From Bifidobacterium erythrocebi (GTDB lineage Bacteria > Actinomycetota > Actinomycetes > Actinomycetales > Bifidobacteriaceae): a DNA stretch of 64,000 nt. Location of the stretch: the NCBI RefSeq assembly GCF_012932675.1, contig NZ_JAAIIF010000013.1:62001-126000 (forward strand). Direction: 5' to 3'. Positions 16,759-25,645 of this stretch are shown here, in pieces (positions within the stretch are counted from its first letter, which is position 1; each line of letters opens with the position of its first letter). The notes below the pieces were generated by a model. The model did not search any database. It was not told the origin of the DNA and saw only the letters and a program-made list of their open reading frames with translations. A program made the position numbers and the translations under genes.

Positions 16759-18119
16759 TGTTCCCGTCCGCACCGATCACGATCCCTTCCCCGCACGATC
16801 TCCTGTTCGCCGTCGGCGAGCAGGTCAATGCCCTCACGGGGCTGGCGCTATGCCTGATCTGTTTCTGGAACCGGCTGAGCAATCCCCGACGCACCTGCGG
16901 CGTCATGATGGGCGTGGCCACGATATGGTTTCTCTGCTGCGGCATCGTCTGCGCGACGTTCCGTTTGCCGACGCAGGCGTTGGTCGTTCCCACGGCACTG
17001 ATCGTCGTGTTCACCCTGCAACGGCTGACCGGACTGACGCTGGCGAAGACCATGTTCGCCTGCGCTTCCGCCGCCTACGCGGTGGCCATCATCTTCTATC
17101 TGTCGCTGGTGTTCGATGTCGCCGTGCTCAGATGGCAGGCGAACGACCTGCGTGTGGGCTGGCCCGGGCTGATCAGCCAGCTGCTCATGGACACGCTCAT
17201 GCCGTTCCTGATGTGGTATCCCCTGCGGGTCGTCATCCCGCATATGCTCAGCAGCGGCATGATCGGCAACCGCTTCTGGAACCTCGTCTGGCTGCTGCCG
17301 TTCGTCTCCACCGCGGTGGTGACATGGTGCTTCCCCATCAACACCACCATCCTGCTCAACGGCCGCATGCTGGAAGTCGCCTTCATCATCTCCATCGTCT
17401 ATTCCTGCTTCATGGTGATGTCGTACGCCCTGCTCTGGCTGCTGGTGCGGCAGACCGAGCAGCTAATCGTCGCCACCGAGCATGAGCACGAACTCACCAT
17501 GCAGACGATGCAGCTTTCCCACATGAACGACCGCATCCGCGAGGCACGGCAGGTCAGGCACAACCTGCGGCAGCATATCCAGACGCTGCAGGTGCTCGCG
17601 GATGCGGACGACAAGGCGGGGCTGAAAAACTACCTCTCGCAGATGTCCGACCATGAATTCATGGCGTCCGGCAATCCAATGCAATACTGCGAGCACACCG
17701 CACTCAATGCCGTGCTGGTGTACTACTGCGACCGCGCAAGGCAGTTGGGCGTGGTGCCCGATGTCAAGGCGGCTGTCCCCGCCGACATCGGACTCAATAA
17801 CGCCGACCTGTGTTCGATAGTCGGCAATCTGATGGAGAACGCCGTCGAGGCGCTGCAATCCCAGGAATCGGGCGAACGAATGCTGAAAGCCCGCATCCGA
17901 CTCGATGAGGGGCATCCACGGACCATGTTCATCGCCGTGGATAATTCCTACGGCAACCGCATCGTCCGCAAAGGCGACCGTTTCCTCTCCACCAAGCACG
18001 ATGGCGAGGGACTGGGCACCGCCTCCATATGCACTATCGCCAAACGGAACCATGGCACCGCCCATTTCGAACACAACGATGGCGTATTCCAGGCCTCGGT
18101 GATGGTCTCAGCCGGCTGA
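16755..18119 (+). CDS. GHKL sensor histidine kinase (AgrC/ComD-like)
   Basis: The 454-residue kinase has about six membrane segments in residues 20-232, a coiled linker, phospho-acceptor His269 in REARQVRHNLRQHI and a GHKL ATPase with N box NLMENAVEAL and GLGTASI near the end. The domain plan is that of peptide-sensing kinases of the Agr/Com type. No agrB processing enzyme or precursor peptide gene is visible in the window, so the ligand is unknown. ATG 16755 overlaps the regulator's stop and has GGAAGG upstream; ATG 16758 is an alternative. Confidence 0.85.
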   Translation: MMFPSAPITIPSPHDLLFAVGEQVNALTGLALCLICFWNRLSNPRRTCGVMMGVATIWFLCCGIVCATFRLPTQALVVPTALIVVFTLQRLTGLTLAKTMFACASAAYAVAIIFYLSLVFDVAVLRWQANDLRVGWPGLISQLLMDTLMPFLMWYPLRVVIPHMLSSGMIGNRFWNLVWLLPFVSTAVVTWCFPINTTILLNGRMLEVAFIISIVYSCFMVMSYALLWLLVRQTEQLIVATEHEHELTMQTMQLSHMNDRIREARQVRHNLRQHIQTLQVLADADDKAGLKNYLSQMSDHEFMASGNPMQYCEHTALNAVLVYYCDRARQLGVVPDVKAAVPADIGLNNADLCSIVGNLMENAVEALQSQESGERMLKARIRLDEGHPRTMFIAVDNSYGNRIVRKGDRFLSTKHDGEGLGTASICTIAKRNHGTAHFEHNDGVFQASVMVSAG

Positions 18120-18159
18120 CCGGGAGAGTTCGACAACACGTTGCGGCACCGGATGGGCG

Positions 18160-18165
18160 TAGGGT
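18160..18165 (+). promoter_or_regulatory. -10 hexamer of probable leaderless RNase HI gene
   Basis: TAGGGT ends 7 nt before the ATG at 18173, with no clear Shine-Dalgarno. Confidence 0.35.
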
Positions 18166-18172
18166 TATAGGC

Positions 18173-19177
18173 ATGACAATCACGATTTCCACGGACGGCT
18201 CCGCACTGGGCAATCCCAACGGCCCCATGGGCTGGGCCTGGGCCGACCATGCCAAGAACGCCGGCGGCACGGCTGGCCACCACCACGATGAACGTGGGTA
18301 CGATCACGGAGGCGCCACCAACGGCACCAATCAGATCGGCGAACTGTGCGCCGTGCTCGAAGCGCTGCGGGCGCACCCCGGCACCGAGCCGCTGCTCATC
18401 GAATCCGATTCGCAATACGCCATCAACTGCTCGACCAAGTGGGTGAAGGGCTGGAAGAGGAACGGTTGGAGGAATGCGCAGAAGAAGCCGGTGAAGAACG
18501 TCGAACTGATCAAGGCCATCGACGCCGAAATCGCCAAGCGCGAAGGACCAGTCGACTTCCGGTGGGTGAAGGGCCATGCCGGCAATGCCGGCAACGAGCT
18601 GGTCGACGAGCTGGCGCGCACCTATGCCTCGGATTGCCGTTCGGGGGCCAAGGACGGGTACCTGCCCATCGAGGGCTGGCGGTCTCTGCTGAACTCCGAT
18701 TACGCGAAGGGCACCGACGTGCCGCCCGATGTCCAGCTGGTGCTCGACGGGGCCGCGAGCGCGGACTCGCTCAGGCCGCGATTCGATGCGGTGCCGCGGA
18801 ACGACGAGCATCGCGGTAAGACAACGGCCGCAACCGCCGATGCCGCCGCGGACGATAGCGTGAAACCATCCGTGAAACATTCTGCACCGGCACAGGCACC
18901 TGCCAGCGACGGGCAGCAGCATGCACAGGCCAGTGCCGTCTCCCCCACCGAGACTTCGGCTTCCCCGTCCACGCCATCACCGACCCCATCGACCGCCCAG
19001 ACGGGCGCCTCGTCCGGCCTGCATGTCTCAGGCGACCTGGTTTTCTTCCCCGCACCGAAGACCAGCCCCTATTTCACCGGGGAACCCATGCACGTCCATG
19101 GGTTCATCGAAGTGCACGGCTTCGTGGATGGCGATGGCAACCTGCATATCACCGACGCCCCGTTCACCAGGCAATAG
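18173..19177 (+). CDS. rnhA: ribonuclease HI with C-terminal extension
   Basis: The 334-residue protein has an N-terminal RNase HI domain (residues 1-150) with catalytic Asp8 (STDGSALGNPNG), Glu57 (GELCAVLEAL), Asp79 (ESDSQYAI), Asp145 (NELVDELA) and the loop His135 (WVKGHAGN). It should cut RNA in RNA-DNA hybrids. The rest is unusual: a short conserved-looking block (GYLPIEGWRSLLNSDYA), a ~110-residue Ala/Pro/Ser/Thr-rich linker, and a final ~55-residue hydrophobic/aromatic block (HVSGDLVFFPAP... HGFIEVHGFVDGDG). Plain bacterial RNase HI is about 155 residues. Confidence 0.88.
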   Translation: MTITISTDGSALGNPNGPMGWAWADHAKNAGGTAGHHHDERGYDHGGATNGTNQIGELCAVLEALRAHPGTEPLLIESDSQYAINCSTKWVKGWKRNGWRNAQKKPVKNVELIKAIDAEIAKREGPVDFRWVKGHAGNAGNELVDELARTYASDCRSGAKDGYLPIEGWRSLLNSDYAKGTDVPPDVQLVLDGAASADSLRPRFDAVPRNDEHRGKTTAATADAAADDSVKPSVKHSAPAQAPASDGQQHAQASAVSPTETSASPSTPSPTPSTAQTGASSGLHVSGDLVFFPAPKTSPYFTGEPMHVHGFIEVHGFVDGDGNLHITDAPFTRQ

Positions 19178-19239
19178 GCCACCGCAAGGCGGCATGCCCA
19201 CTACAATGGACACGGCAGGCCATCGCCGTCACCGCACGG

Positions 19240-19245
19240 TAGGAT
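19240..19245 (+). promoter_or_regulatory. possible -10 of rpiA
   Basis: TAGGAT, a common actinobacterial -10 form, lies 55 bp upstream of the rpiA ATG; TACAAT at 19202 is an alternative. No convincing -35 was found. Confidence 0.3.
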
Positions 19246-19300
19246 GGAAGCGACTATTGGCAACGACGCTGTACAAGCGTTAACAAGGCAAGGAGAAGGC

Positions 19301-19999
19301 ATGGATAAGGCACAACAGGACGCCATGAAGAAGGCGGCCGGCATCGAGGCCGCCAAGCTCGTTCACAACGGCATGATCGCAGGTCTGGGCACCGGTTCCA
19401 CCGTGAAGTTCCTGGTGGACGAGCTCGGCCGCCGCGTGCAGGAGGAAGGCCTGCAGTTCACCGGCGTCACCACCTCCCGCCGTACGCAGGAGCAGGCCGA
19501 AAGCTTCGGCATCAAGATCGTGGACATCGATGACGTCGATCACATCGACGTGACCATCGACGGCGCCGACGAGGTGGACAAGAACTTCAACGGCATCAAG
19601 GGCGGCGGCGCCGCTCTGCTGTGGGAGAAGATCGTGGCCACCAACTCCAACAAGATCGTGTGGATCGTGGACGAGTCCAAGGTCGTCGACACCATCGGCA
19701 AGTTCCCGCTGCCGGTCGAGGTGATTCCGTTCGGCGCCGGCCAGGTCATCAAGAAGTTCGAGGCCAAGGGCTACAAGCCGGTGCTGCGTCTGGACGCGGA
19801 CGGCAAGGAGGTCCGCACCGACGAGAACAACTTCGTGGTCGACCTGCATCTCGACCGCATCGATCACCCGACCGAGCTGGCCGAAGATCTCATCACCACC
19901 GTCGGCGTTGTGGAGCATGGCCTGTTCCTCAACATGGTCGACACCGTGATCGTGGGCAACCCGGATGGCCCGCGCATCCTGACCAACTCCAATAAGTGA
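19301..19999 (+). CDS. rpiA: ribose-5-phosphate isomerase A
   Basis: The 232-residue enzyme interconverts ribose-5-phosphate and ribulose-5-phosphate. It feeds nucleotide synthesis and, in bifidobacteria, the pentose arm of the fructose-6-phosphate phosphoketolase shunt. [11 protein letters not shown] (phosphate loop), [24 protein letters not shown] and WIVDESKVV are the family signatures with the catalytic Asp/Glu/Lys residues. ATG 19301 is preceded by a strong AGGAG. A 20-bp perfect hairpin follows. Confidence 0.96.
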   Translation: MDKAQQDAMKKAAGIEAAKLVHNGMIAGLGTGSTVKFLVDELGRRVQEEGLQFTGVTTSRRTQEQAESFGIKIVDIDDVDHIDVTIDGADEVDKNFNGIKGGGAALLWEKIVATNSNKIVWIVDESKVVDTIGKFPLPVEVIPFGAGQVIKKFEAKGYKPVLRLDADGKEVRTDENNFVVDLHLDRIDHPTELAEDLITTVGVVEHGLFLNMVDTVIVGNPDGPRILTNSNK

Positions 20000-20016
20000 C
20001 GCACCTATCCTCGCGT

Positions 20017-20060
20017 ATGGGAACGGCCCGGCGGATCGCTATCCGCCGGGCCGTTCCCAT
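20017..20060 (+). terminator. hairpin terminator after rpiA
   Basis: A perfect 20-bp stem (ATGGGAACGGCCCGGCGGAT and its complement) with a 4-nt loop lies 17 nt after the rpiA stop. There is no T run, so it may act with another factor or as an mRNA stabiliser. Confidence 0.6.
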
Positions 20061-20093
20061 ATCCACTAGTCTGTATGTCGATGTGCCGACGGC

Positions 20094-20132
20094 AAAAACA
20101 AACCCCGCGGGCGTTATGCCTCGCGGGGTTTT
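20094..20132 (-). terminator. terminator after the bS22 gene
   Basis: On the minus strand AACCCCGCG and CGCGGGGTT form a hairpin followed by TGTTTTTG, 23 nt after the stop of the small ribosomal gene. On the plus strand it is followed by TTTT and could also stop rpiA readthrough. Confidence 0.75.
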
Positions 20133-20154
20133 CATGCCTTAAAGCCTTGTAAGA

Positions 20155-20244
20155 CTACTTGCGCTGGTGGCGGGTCTTACGCAGCAGTTTGCGGTGCTTC
20201 TTCTTGCTCATCCGCTTGCGGCGCTTCTTGATGACGGAACCCAT
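20155..20244 (-). CDS. AURKAIP1/COX24-type small ribosomal protein (bS22-like), 29 aa
   Basis: The product reads MGSVIKKRRKRMSKKKHRKL followed by nine more mostly basic residues and a TAG stop. It matches the actinobacterial AURKAIP1/COX24-domain protein, which in mycobacteria is a ribosome-bound small protein (bS22). Nearly half the residues are Lys or Arg, as expected for rRNA binding. The GGAGG ribosome binding site is strong at ideal spacing, and the gene has its own terminator. It is too short for most gene callers. Confidence 0.9.
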   Translation of the reverse strand: MGSVIKKRRKRMSKKKHRKLLRKTRHQRK

Positions 20245-20328
20245 CTGAAGCCTCCATTCCGATTAATCGTAAAGTTGCAACTTTTCAAACTATACACGTT
20301 CTTACGGACTATGCGCCACTTTCGTGTA

Positions 20329-20931
20329 TCACAATGGGAACTTGCGCACAAAGCGCTGCACGTTGTCCGCGGAACCGGTGGCCTGGAACACCACCGTGTC
20401 GTTGTACCACACCGCCGTCGCGGACTCGGCATCCCCGGAATCCGCCTTGATCACATACTCGCCCGTCTCGTTGCCCTGCACCTTCACCGCGCCGGAATAA
20501 AGCGTCTTGCCGCTCAGCTCGCCAATCAACGACTCGTACTGCGTCTTCGCCGAATCGGAGGCGCTCCACTGCCCCACGACCAGCGTGACGTTGCCGTCCT
20601 TCTTGCCGGTGCCATAAGTCAGGGTGTATTCCTCCAATGGCGAAGCCGACTTCCAGGTTTCAGACTCGTCGGCCTTGGTCCGTGCGAAGTTCAGCACGCT
20701 GTCGGGCATCGCCTTGAGCAATTCGGTGGCATCCTTCGGCAAGGCGACTGCATCGATGGTCGGCTTGGCGGGCTGATCGACCTGCTGTTGCTGCTGCGGC
20801 TGATCAGCCTGCTTGTTCAATGCCCAACCCGGCCACACGAAGGCCGACATCACGGACAATGCGATGATCACCACGGCTGCGATGATGACGATGAACAGAT
20901 TGCGATGCGATGAACTGCGTGTATTCGGCAT
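20329..20931 (-). CDS. single-pass membrane-anchored protein of unknown function
   Basis: The 200-residue protein has a basic N-terminus, one membrane segment (about residues 11-36), a Gln/Pro-rich stretch and a ~140-residue extracytoplasmic domain. That domain has alternating beta-type segments (EYTLTYGTGKKDGNVTLVVGQW, AVWYNDTVVFQATG). No cysteine lipobox and no catalytic motif are seen. I do not recognise the family. It is divergent from radA, and CACAAT lies 6 nt before its ATG. Confidence 0.7.
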   Translation of the reverse strand: MPNTRSSSHRNLFIVIIAAVVIIALSVMSAFVWPGWALNKQADQPQQQQQVDQPAKPTIDAVALPKDATELLKAMPDSVLNFARTKADESETWKSASPLEEYTLTYGTGKKDGNVTLVVGQWSASDSAKTQYESLIGELSGKTLYSGAVKVQGNETGEYVIKADSGDAESATAVWYNDTVVFQATGSADNVQRFVRKFPL

Positions 20932-20937
20932 AGTCCG

Positions 20938-20943
20938 ATTGTG
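20938..20943 (-). promoter_or_regulatory. -10 hexamer of probable leaderless start (20931 gene)
   Basis: CACAAT on the minus strand ends 6 nt before the ATG, with no Shine-Dalgarno sequence. Confidence 0.4.
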
Positions 20944-20996
20944 GCACAGCCGTCTGACGCTTCAATGCCCTGCTCCGACTTGTCGCTTTGCACCGG

Positions 20997-21002
20997 TAGC
21001 GT
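20997..21002 (+). promoter_or_regulatory. -10 hexamer of probable leaderless radA start
   Basis: TAGCGT ends 7 nt before the ATG at 21010, with no Shine-Dalgarno sequence. Confidence 0.4.
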
Positions 21003-21009
21003 CGGTTCC

Positions 21010-22434
21010 ATGGCAAAGACGTCCGTGCAGTATTTGTGTTCAGAATGTGGTTGGAGCGGCCCGAAATGGGTGGGGCGCTGCCCCGAGTGCGGTCAATGGG
21101 GAACCGTCGAGGAGTTCCACGAGGCACGGCCTGCGGCACGCTCACGCACCGCGGAGCCGGGGCGCACCTCACGTACCAAGGCGAGCGATGCCATCGCGTC
21201 GAGCGCCGCCACGGCGATCACCGAGGTGAGGACCGATTCCGTGGAACGGGTCGCCACCGGCTTCCAGGAATTCGACCGGGTGCTCGGAGGCGGCATCGTT
21301 CCAGGTTCCGTGGTGCTCATCGCCGGCGAGCCGGGCATCGGAAAATCCACGTTGCTGCTCGAAACGGCCGGGAACATCGCACGCTCCTGCCGCAACGCCA
21401 AAGGCACCGTACTGTATATCTCCGGCGAGGAATCACAGGCCCAGGTGCGTCTGCGAGCCTCACGAATCGGCGCGGTGGAGCCGAATCTGCTGCTTGCGGC
21501 GACCACCGACCTTGCCACGGCGCTCGGTCTCATCGAAAGGTACAAGCCGACGCTCGCCATCGTCGATTCGGCGCAGACCATCATCTCCCAGGACGTCGAT
21601 GGCATCTCGGGCGGATCCACGCAGGTGCGCGAGGTGGCGAGCGCGCTGATCGACACCGCGAAGACGCTGGATGTGCCGGTGCTGCTGGTGGGGCATGTGA
21701 CGAAGGACGGTTCCATCGCCGGCCCGCGTACGTTGGAGCATCTGGTGGATGTGGTGTGCCAGTTCGAGGGCGACAGCGCCACGGCGTTGCGTCTGCTGCG
21801 TGCGGTGAAGAACCGTTTCGGCCCGACCGATGAGGTCGGATGCTTCGATATGAGCGGCGAGGGCATCGAGGAGGTGAGCGACCCGTCCGGCCTGTTCCTG
21901 TCGTCGAACGGCGACACCGCCAGCGCTCCCGTCGAAGGCACTTGCGTCACGTTCACGCTTGACGGTCACCGCTCGCTGCCCATCGAGGTGCAGGCGCTGG
22001 TCACCGATTCCGTGCTTCCCACCCCGCGTCGGGCCGTCAACGGCGTGGACAACAGCCGTATCGCTATGCTTACTGCGGTGCTGTATCGCCATGGCAGGCT
22101 CAATCTTCTGGGCAATGACCTGTATGTTTCCACCATCGCCGGCGGCATCGCCAAGGAACCGGGGTGCGATCTGTCGATCGTCGCCGCCCTGGCAAGCGCC
22201 GCGAAGCACTCGCCCATCCCCCGCACCACCTGCGCGTTGGGGGAGATCTCGCTCACCGGGCAGGTCAGGCCTGTGCCGCGTTTGGAATACCGGTTGCGTG
22301 AGGCGGCGCGATTGGGATTCACCACGGCGATCGTGCCGATCATGCGCAAGCGCACGGCCATACCGGGGCTGAATATCATACAGGTCGATTCGTTGCGCGA
22401 TGCCTTGGACGCGTTGGGGCTTTCATCGAAGTAG
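21010..22434 (+). CDS. radA: DNA repair protein RadA
   Basis: The 474-residue RadA/Sms helps process recombination intermediates by driving branch migration. It has the N-terminal C4 zinc finger (CSECGWSGPKWVGRCPEC), a RecA-like ATPase with Walker A GEPGIGKST and Walker B-like LAIVDSAQT, the RadA-specific KNRFG motif (KNRFGPTDEVG), and a C-terminal Lon-protease-like domain (about 310-474) that is proteolytically dead in this family. ATG 21010 is the family start; an earlier in-frame GTG would add sequence upstream of the zinc finger. Confidence 0.96.
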   Translation: MAKTSVQYLCSECGWSGPKWVGRCPECGQWGTVEEFHEARPAARSRTAEPGRTSRTKASDAIASSAATAITEVRTDSVERVATGFQEFDRVLGGGIVPGSVVLIAGEPGIGKSTLLLETAGNIARSCRNAKGTVLYISGEESQAQVRLRASRIGAVEPNLLLAATTDLATALGLIERYKPTLAIVDSAQTIISQDVDGISGGSTQVREVASALIDTAKTLDVPVLLVGHVTKDGSIAGPRTLEHLVDVVCQFEGDSATALRLLRAVKNRFGPTDEVGCFDMSGEGIEEVSDPSGLFLSSNGDTASAPVEGTCVTFTLDGHRSLPIEVQALVTDSVLPTPRRAVNGVDNSRIAMLTAVLYRHGRLNLLGNDLYVSTIAGGIAKEPGCDLSIVAALASAAKHSPIPRTTCALGEISLTGQVRPVPRLEYRLREAARLGFTTAIVPIMRKRTAIPGLNIIQVDSLRDALDALGLSSK

Positions 22435-22469
22435 CCGGGTATCCATGATGCGGAAGGCTCGTCTCATAT

Positions 22470-22512
22470 GAATCGGCCCGTCCGGTCCTGTTTGGACTGG
22501 ACGGGCCGATTC
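22470..22512. terminator. hairpin between convergent radA and ribF
   Basis: A 14-bp perfect stem (GAATCGGCCCGTCC and its complement) closes a 15-nt loop. It lies 36 nt after radA and 27 nt after ribF and could serve both; no long T run is present. Confidence 0.6.
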
Positions 22513-22538
22513 GGATTGTCCGGACGATTCCGTTTGAT

Positions 22539-23717
22539 TCAGTTCCGCTCGCCGGCGGTAATCTGCCTGGTGGTTTCCACGTTGCGCTTGAGCTCGGCCA
22601 CCAGCTCGTCCGCCCCGTCGAATTTGACCTGCGGGCGTAGGAAGCCGGCGAATTCCACACGGACGGTATGGCCGTACAGGTCGAGCCAATCCTCGCTCAG
22701 GCAGTATGCCTCCACCACACGCTCATGCCTGCCAGTGGCCTCGCTGAACGTAGGCTTGGTGCCGATGGAGATCGCGGCAGGCCAACGCGGCGCGCTGGCC
22801 GCGGCACGGGCCAGGCCCGCAAGCGCGTCGGGATCATCGTTCTTGGGAGTCTCGCCAAGGTCGACCAACCAACCGGCGTATACGCCATCCACCGGCAGGT
22901 ATCCGGTGATGTCGGTGCCGAGATTGGCTGTGGGGAACCCGATGGAACGCCCACGTTCCTCGCCATGCACCACTTCGCCGGTCACCGCGTGCGGATGGCC
23001 GAGAATCGCATCGGCATCCTTGATCCTGCCGTTGCCCAACAGGTAGCGCACATTGCTGGAGCTCCAGGTACGCACGGGCCTGGCCTGATGCTTCTTGCTC
23101 CATGCACGCCGTTGCGCCTTGTTGGCGTTCGCCAGCGGATCGACCGGCTCGCCCCACTCGGCGGGCATCTGCGGCTTCCAATCACGCGGGATGCGTACTT
23201 CGCCGGGCCCACGGTCATCCACCACGTCGAGTTCGAACACGCCGGTGGCGGCTGCGAGATTCGCGATCGCGTGCACATCGCCCTTTCGCCCGGCACCCAG
23301 CGCGGCATCGGCGCCAAGCACCAGCGTGCGCATGCCGAGCTTGCCGGTGAGCTGTCCAAGGAAGAAGATATAGGACTTTTCCGCGAAGGCGAGCGTGTAG
23401 CGCACCACATACACCTGTTCGATGCCGGCCTGTTCCATGGCGGCGATGCGTTCGCCCACGCCGGTGAGCGCGTCCGCGTCCACCTCGGGGGCATTGGTCC
23501 CGTGCGCATGCACGAATGCCGGGCGCGGGTCGAACAGCATGACCGCGGAACCGGCGTCATGCTGCTTGGCGAGCTCCACCACGCGGTCGATGACCGCCTG
23601 ATGCCCCCGATGCATGCCATCGAAGGAGCCCAGCGTGATCACTATGCGACGATCCTTATCCACGTCTGGCCATTCGATGTCGCCGTTCTCGTCGGGAATC
23701 AAAGTCGTGATGTTCAT
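22539..23717 (-). CDS. ribF: bifunctional riboflavin kinase / FAD synthetase
   Basis: The 392-residue enzyme makes FMN from riboflavin and then FAD. The N-terminal FAD synthetase domain has the nucleotidyltransferase motif TLGSFDGMHRGHQ, and a later SSSNVRYLLGNGRI segment. The C-terminal riboflavin kinase domain starts at GRSIGFPTANLG with Thr/Asn metal and substrate residues. It is longer than the usual ~310 residues because of an insert of about 40 residues around GPGEVRIPRDWKPQMPAEWG and a longer kinase domain. Start ATG 23717 (MNITTLIPDENGDIEWPDVD). It ends the nusA-infB-rbfA-truB-ribF gene order. Confidence 0.94.
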   Translation of the reverse strand: MNITTLIPDENGDIEWPDVDKDRRIVITLGSFDGMHRGHQAVIDRVVELAKQHDAGSAVMLFDPRPAFVHAHGTNAPEVDADALTGVGERIAAMEQAGIEQVYVVRYTLAFAEKSYIFFLGQLTGKLGMRTLVLGADAALGAGRKGDVHAIANLAAATGVFELDVVDDRGPGEVRIPRDWKPQMPAEWGEPVDPLANANKAQRRAWSKKHQARPVRTWSSSNVRYLLGNGRIKDADAILGHPHAVTGEVVHGEERGRSIGFPTANLGTDITGYLPVDGVYAGWLVDLGETPKNDDPDALAGLARAAASAPRWPAAISIGTKPTFSEATGRHERVVEAYCLSEDWLDLYGHTVRVEFAGFLRPQVKFDGADELVAELKRNVETTRQITAGERN

Positions 23718-23800
23718 GCGTGATGTCCTTCGCGTTGTGCTGATTGTATTCACGTTCTTACGTTGCGCCGCGTCCACTGTAGCAGGCGGCGTTCCGGGCG

Positions 23801-24943
23801 TCATTGAGCCGGGAACACGGTGAGCGGCTTGGCCTGGTGCGCATTGGCGCGGCCGATGATGGCCACGACGTCGGCTTCCCCGTGCGGTTCCGTTCCGGCG
23901 GGCACGTAGGCCACGGTGTCCTGTTCCAGCGCACGTTCGATGCGACGGCCAAATCGCAGCTCCACCGCCTCGCCCGGAGTGACGGCCACGGTCGGCATGG
24001 ACCCCTGAGCCGCCTCCAGCATGCTCAATGCGTGTCGAAGCACCCATGTGGTGCGTTCGGCACCCTGCTCGTAAGGCGTGTCGAGCACGGCACGGTTGCG
24101 GGTGATGCGCTCCCCCTCGCGGTTCGTGAAGCTCTTCGTCTCGGCGTGCGCCGTGATAACGCGCTCCGGCGCTGCCGGCGATTCGACACGGCCGCTGGCA
24201 TCATCGGGAAGCGCGAAACGACCGACGCGCGTACGGCGCAGCCTGGTGAGGTATCCGCCGACGCCAAGCCGAGCGCCCAGATCGCGTGCCAGTGCACGGA
24301 TATACGTGCCGGATGAGCAGCTGACGCGCACGTCCACATCCAGCACGGGCTCCGTGTGCTCGTCATCCGCAGTTTTGGCCAGCGCTCCCGCGGCCTCGTT
24401 CAGACCGGCATATCCCTGCCGCGCATCGAGCACGGAGAACTCGCTGATGGTGACCTTGCGGGCCTTCAGCTCCACGTCCTTGCCTTCGCGGGCAAGATCG
24501 TAGGCGCGTTTTCCGTTGATCTTGATGGCGGAGAACGTGTTGGGCACCTGTTCGATGGTGCCGAGGAAACGCTCGTCGATAGCGCGTTCCACCAGTCGGC
24601 GCGCCTGCTCCGGGTCGTTCGGCAACGACATGCCGTTGGAATCCGAATCTTCGGAACCCTCGAAGCGACCGATCGTTCCTTCGGCGTCATCGGTCGTGCT
24701 GCTCAGCCCAAGGCGAATGGTCGCCTCATAGGTCTTGTCGTGCTCGACAATGGCGCTCAACAGTCGCGTGGCACGACCGAATGCAATCACCAGCAGACCG
24801 GTCGCCATTGGATCCAAGGTGCCGGCATGACCGACTTTCTTGATATGCAGGGCTCCACGCACGGCCGCGACCACGTCGAAGCTGGTGACGCCCTGCGGCT
24901 TGTCCACCAGAAGCAGGCCGGAGGGATCAGGCTTCGTCGTCAT
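23801..24943 (-). CDS. truB: tRNA pseudouridine-55 synthase
   Basis: The 380-residue TruB makes pseudouridine at position 55 of tRNAs. SGLLLVDKPQGVTSFDVV, the catalytic Asp44 in GHAGTLDPMATGLL and the later KINGKRAYDLAREG and SCSSGTYIRALARDLG motifs are diagnostic. The C-terminal part has an actinobacterial extension. ATG 24943 lies inside the 3' end of rbfA (17-bp overlap), implying translational coupling; no good ribosome binding site is seen. Confidence 0.95.
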   Translation of the reverse strand: MTTKPDPSGLLLVDKPQGVTSFDVVAAVRGALHIKKVGHAGTLDPMATGLLVIAFGRATRLLSAIVEHDKTYEATIRLGLSSTTDDAEGTIGRFEGSEDSDSNGMSLPNDPEQARRLVERAIDERFLGTIEQVPNTFSAIKINGKRAYDLAREGKDVELKARKVTISEFSVLDARQGYAGLNEAAGALAKTADDEHTEPVLDVDVRVSCSSGTYIRALARDLGARLGVGGYLTRLRRTRVGRFALPDDASGRVESPAAPERVITAHAETKSFTNREGERITRNRAVLDTPYEQGAERTTWVLRHALSMLEAAQGSMPTVAVTPGEAVELRFGRRIERALEQDTVAYVPAGTEPHGEADVVAIIGRANAHQAKPLTVFPAQ

Positions 24944-25430
24944 CGTCCCAATCGTCTTCGTCGTCCCAATCATCCGATTCGGCGTCGTCCGCTTCCTCCT
25001 CGGGATGCTTGTAGGGGTCGGCCTCGCCGGCGTACTGGGCGGTCTCGCGGGCCTTGGCGAGTTCCTCGTCGCGCTTGCGGGCCACGGCGAGAATGTCTTC
25101 GATCTCATGCGCCTCGCCGGGCACCTCGTCGAATACGAATTGCAGCTGCGGCGTCAACCGCAGACCGGCCTTGGTGCCCACCAGGGAGCGCAGGCGTCCC
25201 TTGGCCTGGTTCAGGGCCTGCTGGGCGCGCTTGCGTTCGCCGTCCTCATGGCCCTCGTGGCCGAGCTGGGTCCAATACACCTTGGCGATCTGCAGATCGT
25301 TGGTCACGCGGACCTCGGTGATGGTGATGTTCGCCAGGCGCTTATCGTGCAGCTGGGCTTCCATCGAGGAAGCGATCACGCGCTGGATCAGTGCCGCGAT
25401 ACGTGCGGCTCGTGGGTTAGTTCCTGCCAT
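24927..25430 (-). CDS. rbfA: 30S ribosome-binding factor A
   Basis: The 167-residue RbfA assists late 30S maturation at the 5' end of 16S rRNA. It has the KH-like fold with RIAALIQRVIASSM, NITITEVRVTNDLQIAKVYW and PQLQFVFDE. The last ~35 residues are an extremely acidic tail rich in Asp, Glu and Trp, longer than in most RbfA proteins. ATG 25430 has AAGGA upstream. It lies between infB and truB as in many bacteria. Confidence 0.95.
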   Translation of the reverse strand: MAGTNPRAARIAALIQRVIASSMEAQLHDKRLANITITEVRVTNDLQIAKVYWTQLGHEGHEDGERKRAQQALNQAKGRLRSLVGTKAGLRLTPQLQFVFDEVPGEAHEIEDILAVARKRDEELAKARETAQYAGEADPYKHPEEEADDAESDDWDDEDDWDDDDEA

Positions 25431-25557
25431 GAATCATCCTTACATAGCGTTGTCGATAGTGATGCGGGTTCCCACGCCATGCCGTTCGACTGCCGGGAAT
25501 CCGAATGCCGGGCCCGCGACATACCTGCGGGGCCGGACATATGCTTCGTTAAACAAA

Positions 25558-25609
25558 GTCAGTGCACGCCCCGGGTTTGCGGCAAAGCCGCGACGGAACG
25601 TACACTGAC
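25558..25609. repeat. inverted repeat between infB and rbfA
   Basis: GTCAGTGCACG (25558) pairs with CGTACACTGAC (25599), 10 of 11 positions, around an inner GCGGC-AAA-GCCGC hairpin (25579-25591). It lies in the 215-bp infB-rbfA spacer, which holds no gene. It could be an attenuator or processing site. Confidence 0.45.
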
Positions 25610-25645
25610 CATTCATACTACGGTTGTCGACGCCGGGGCCGGCAA

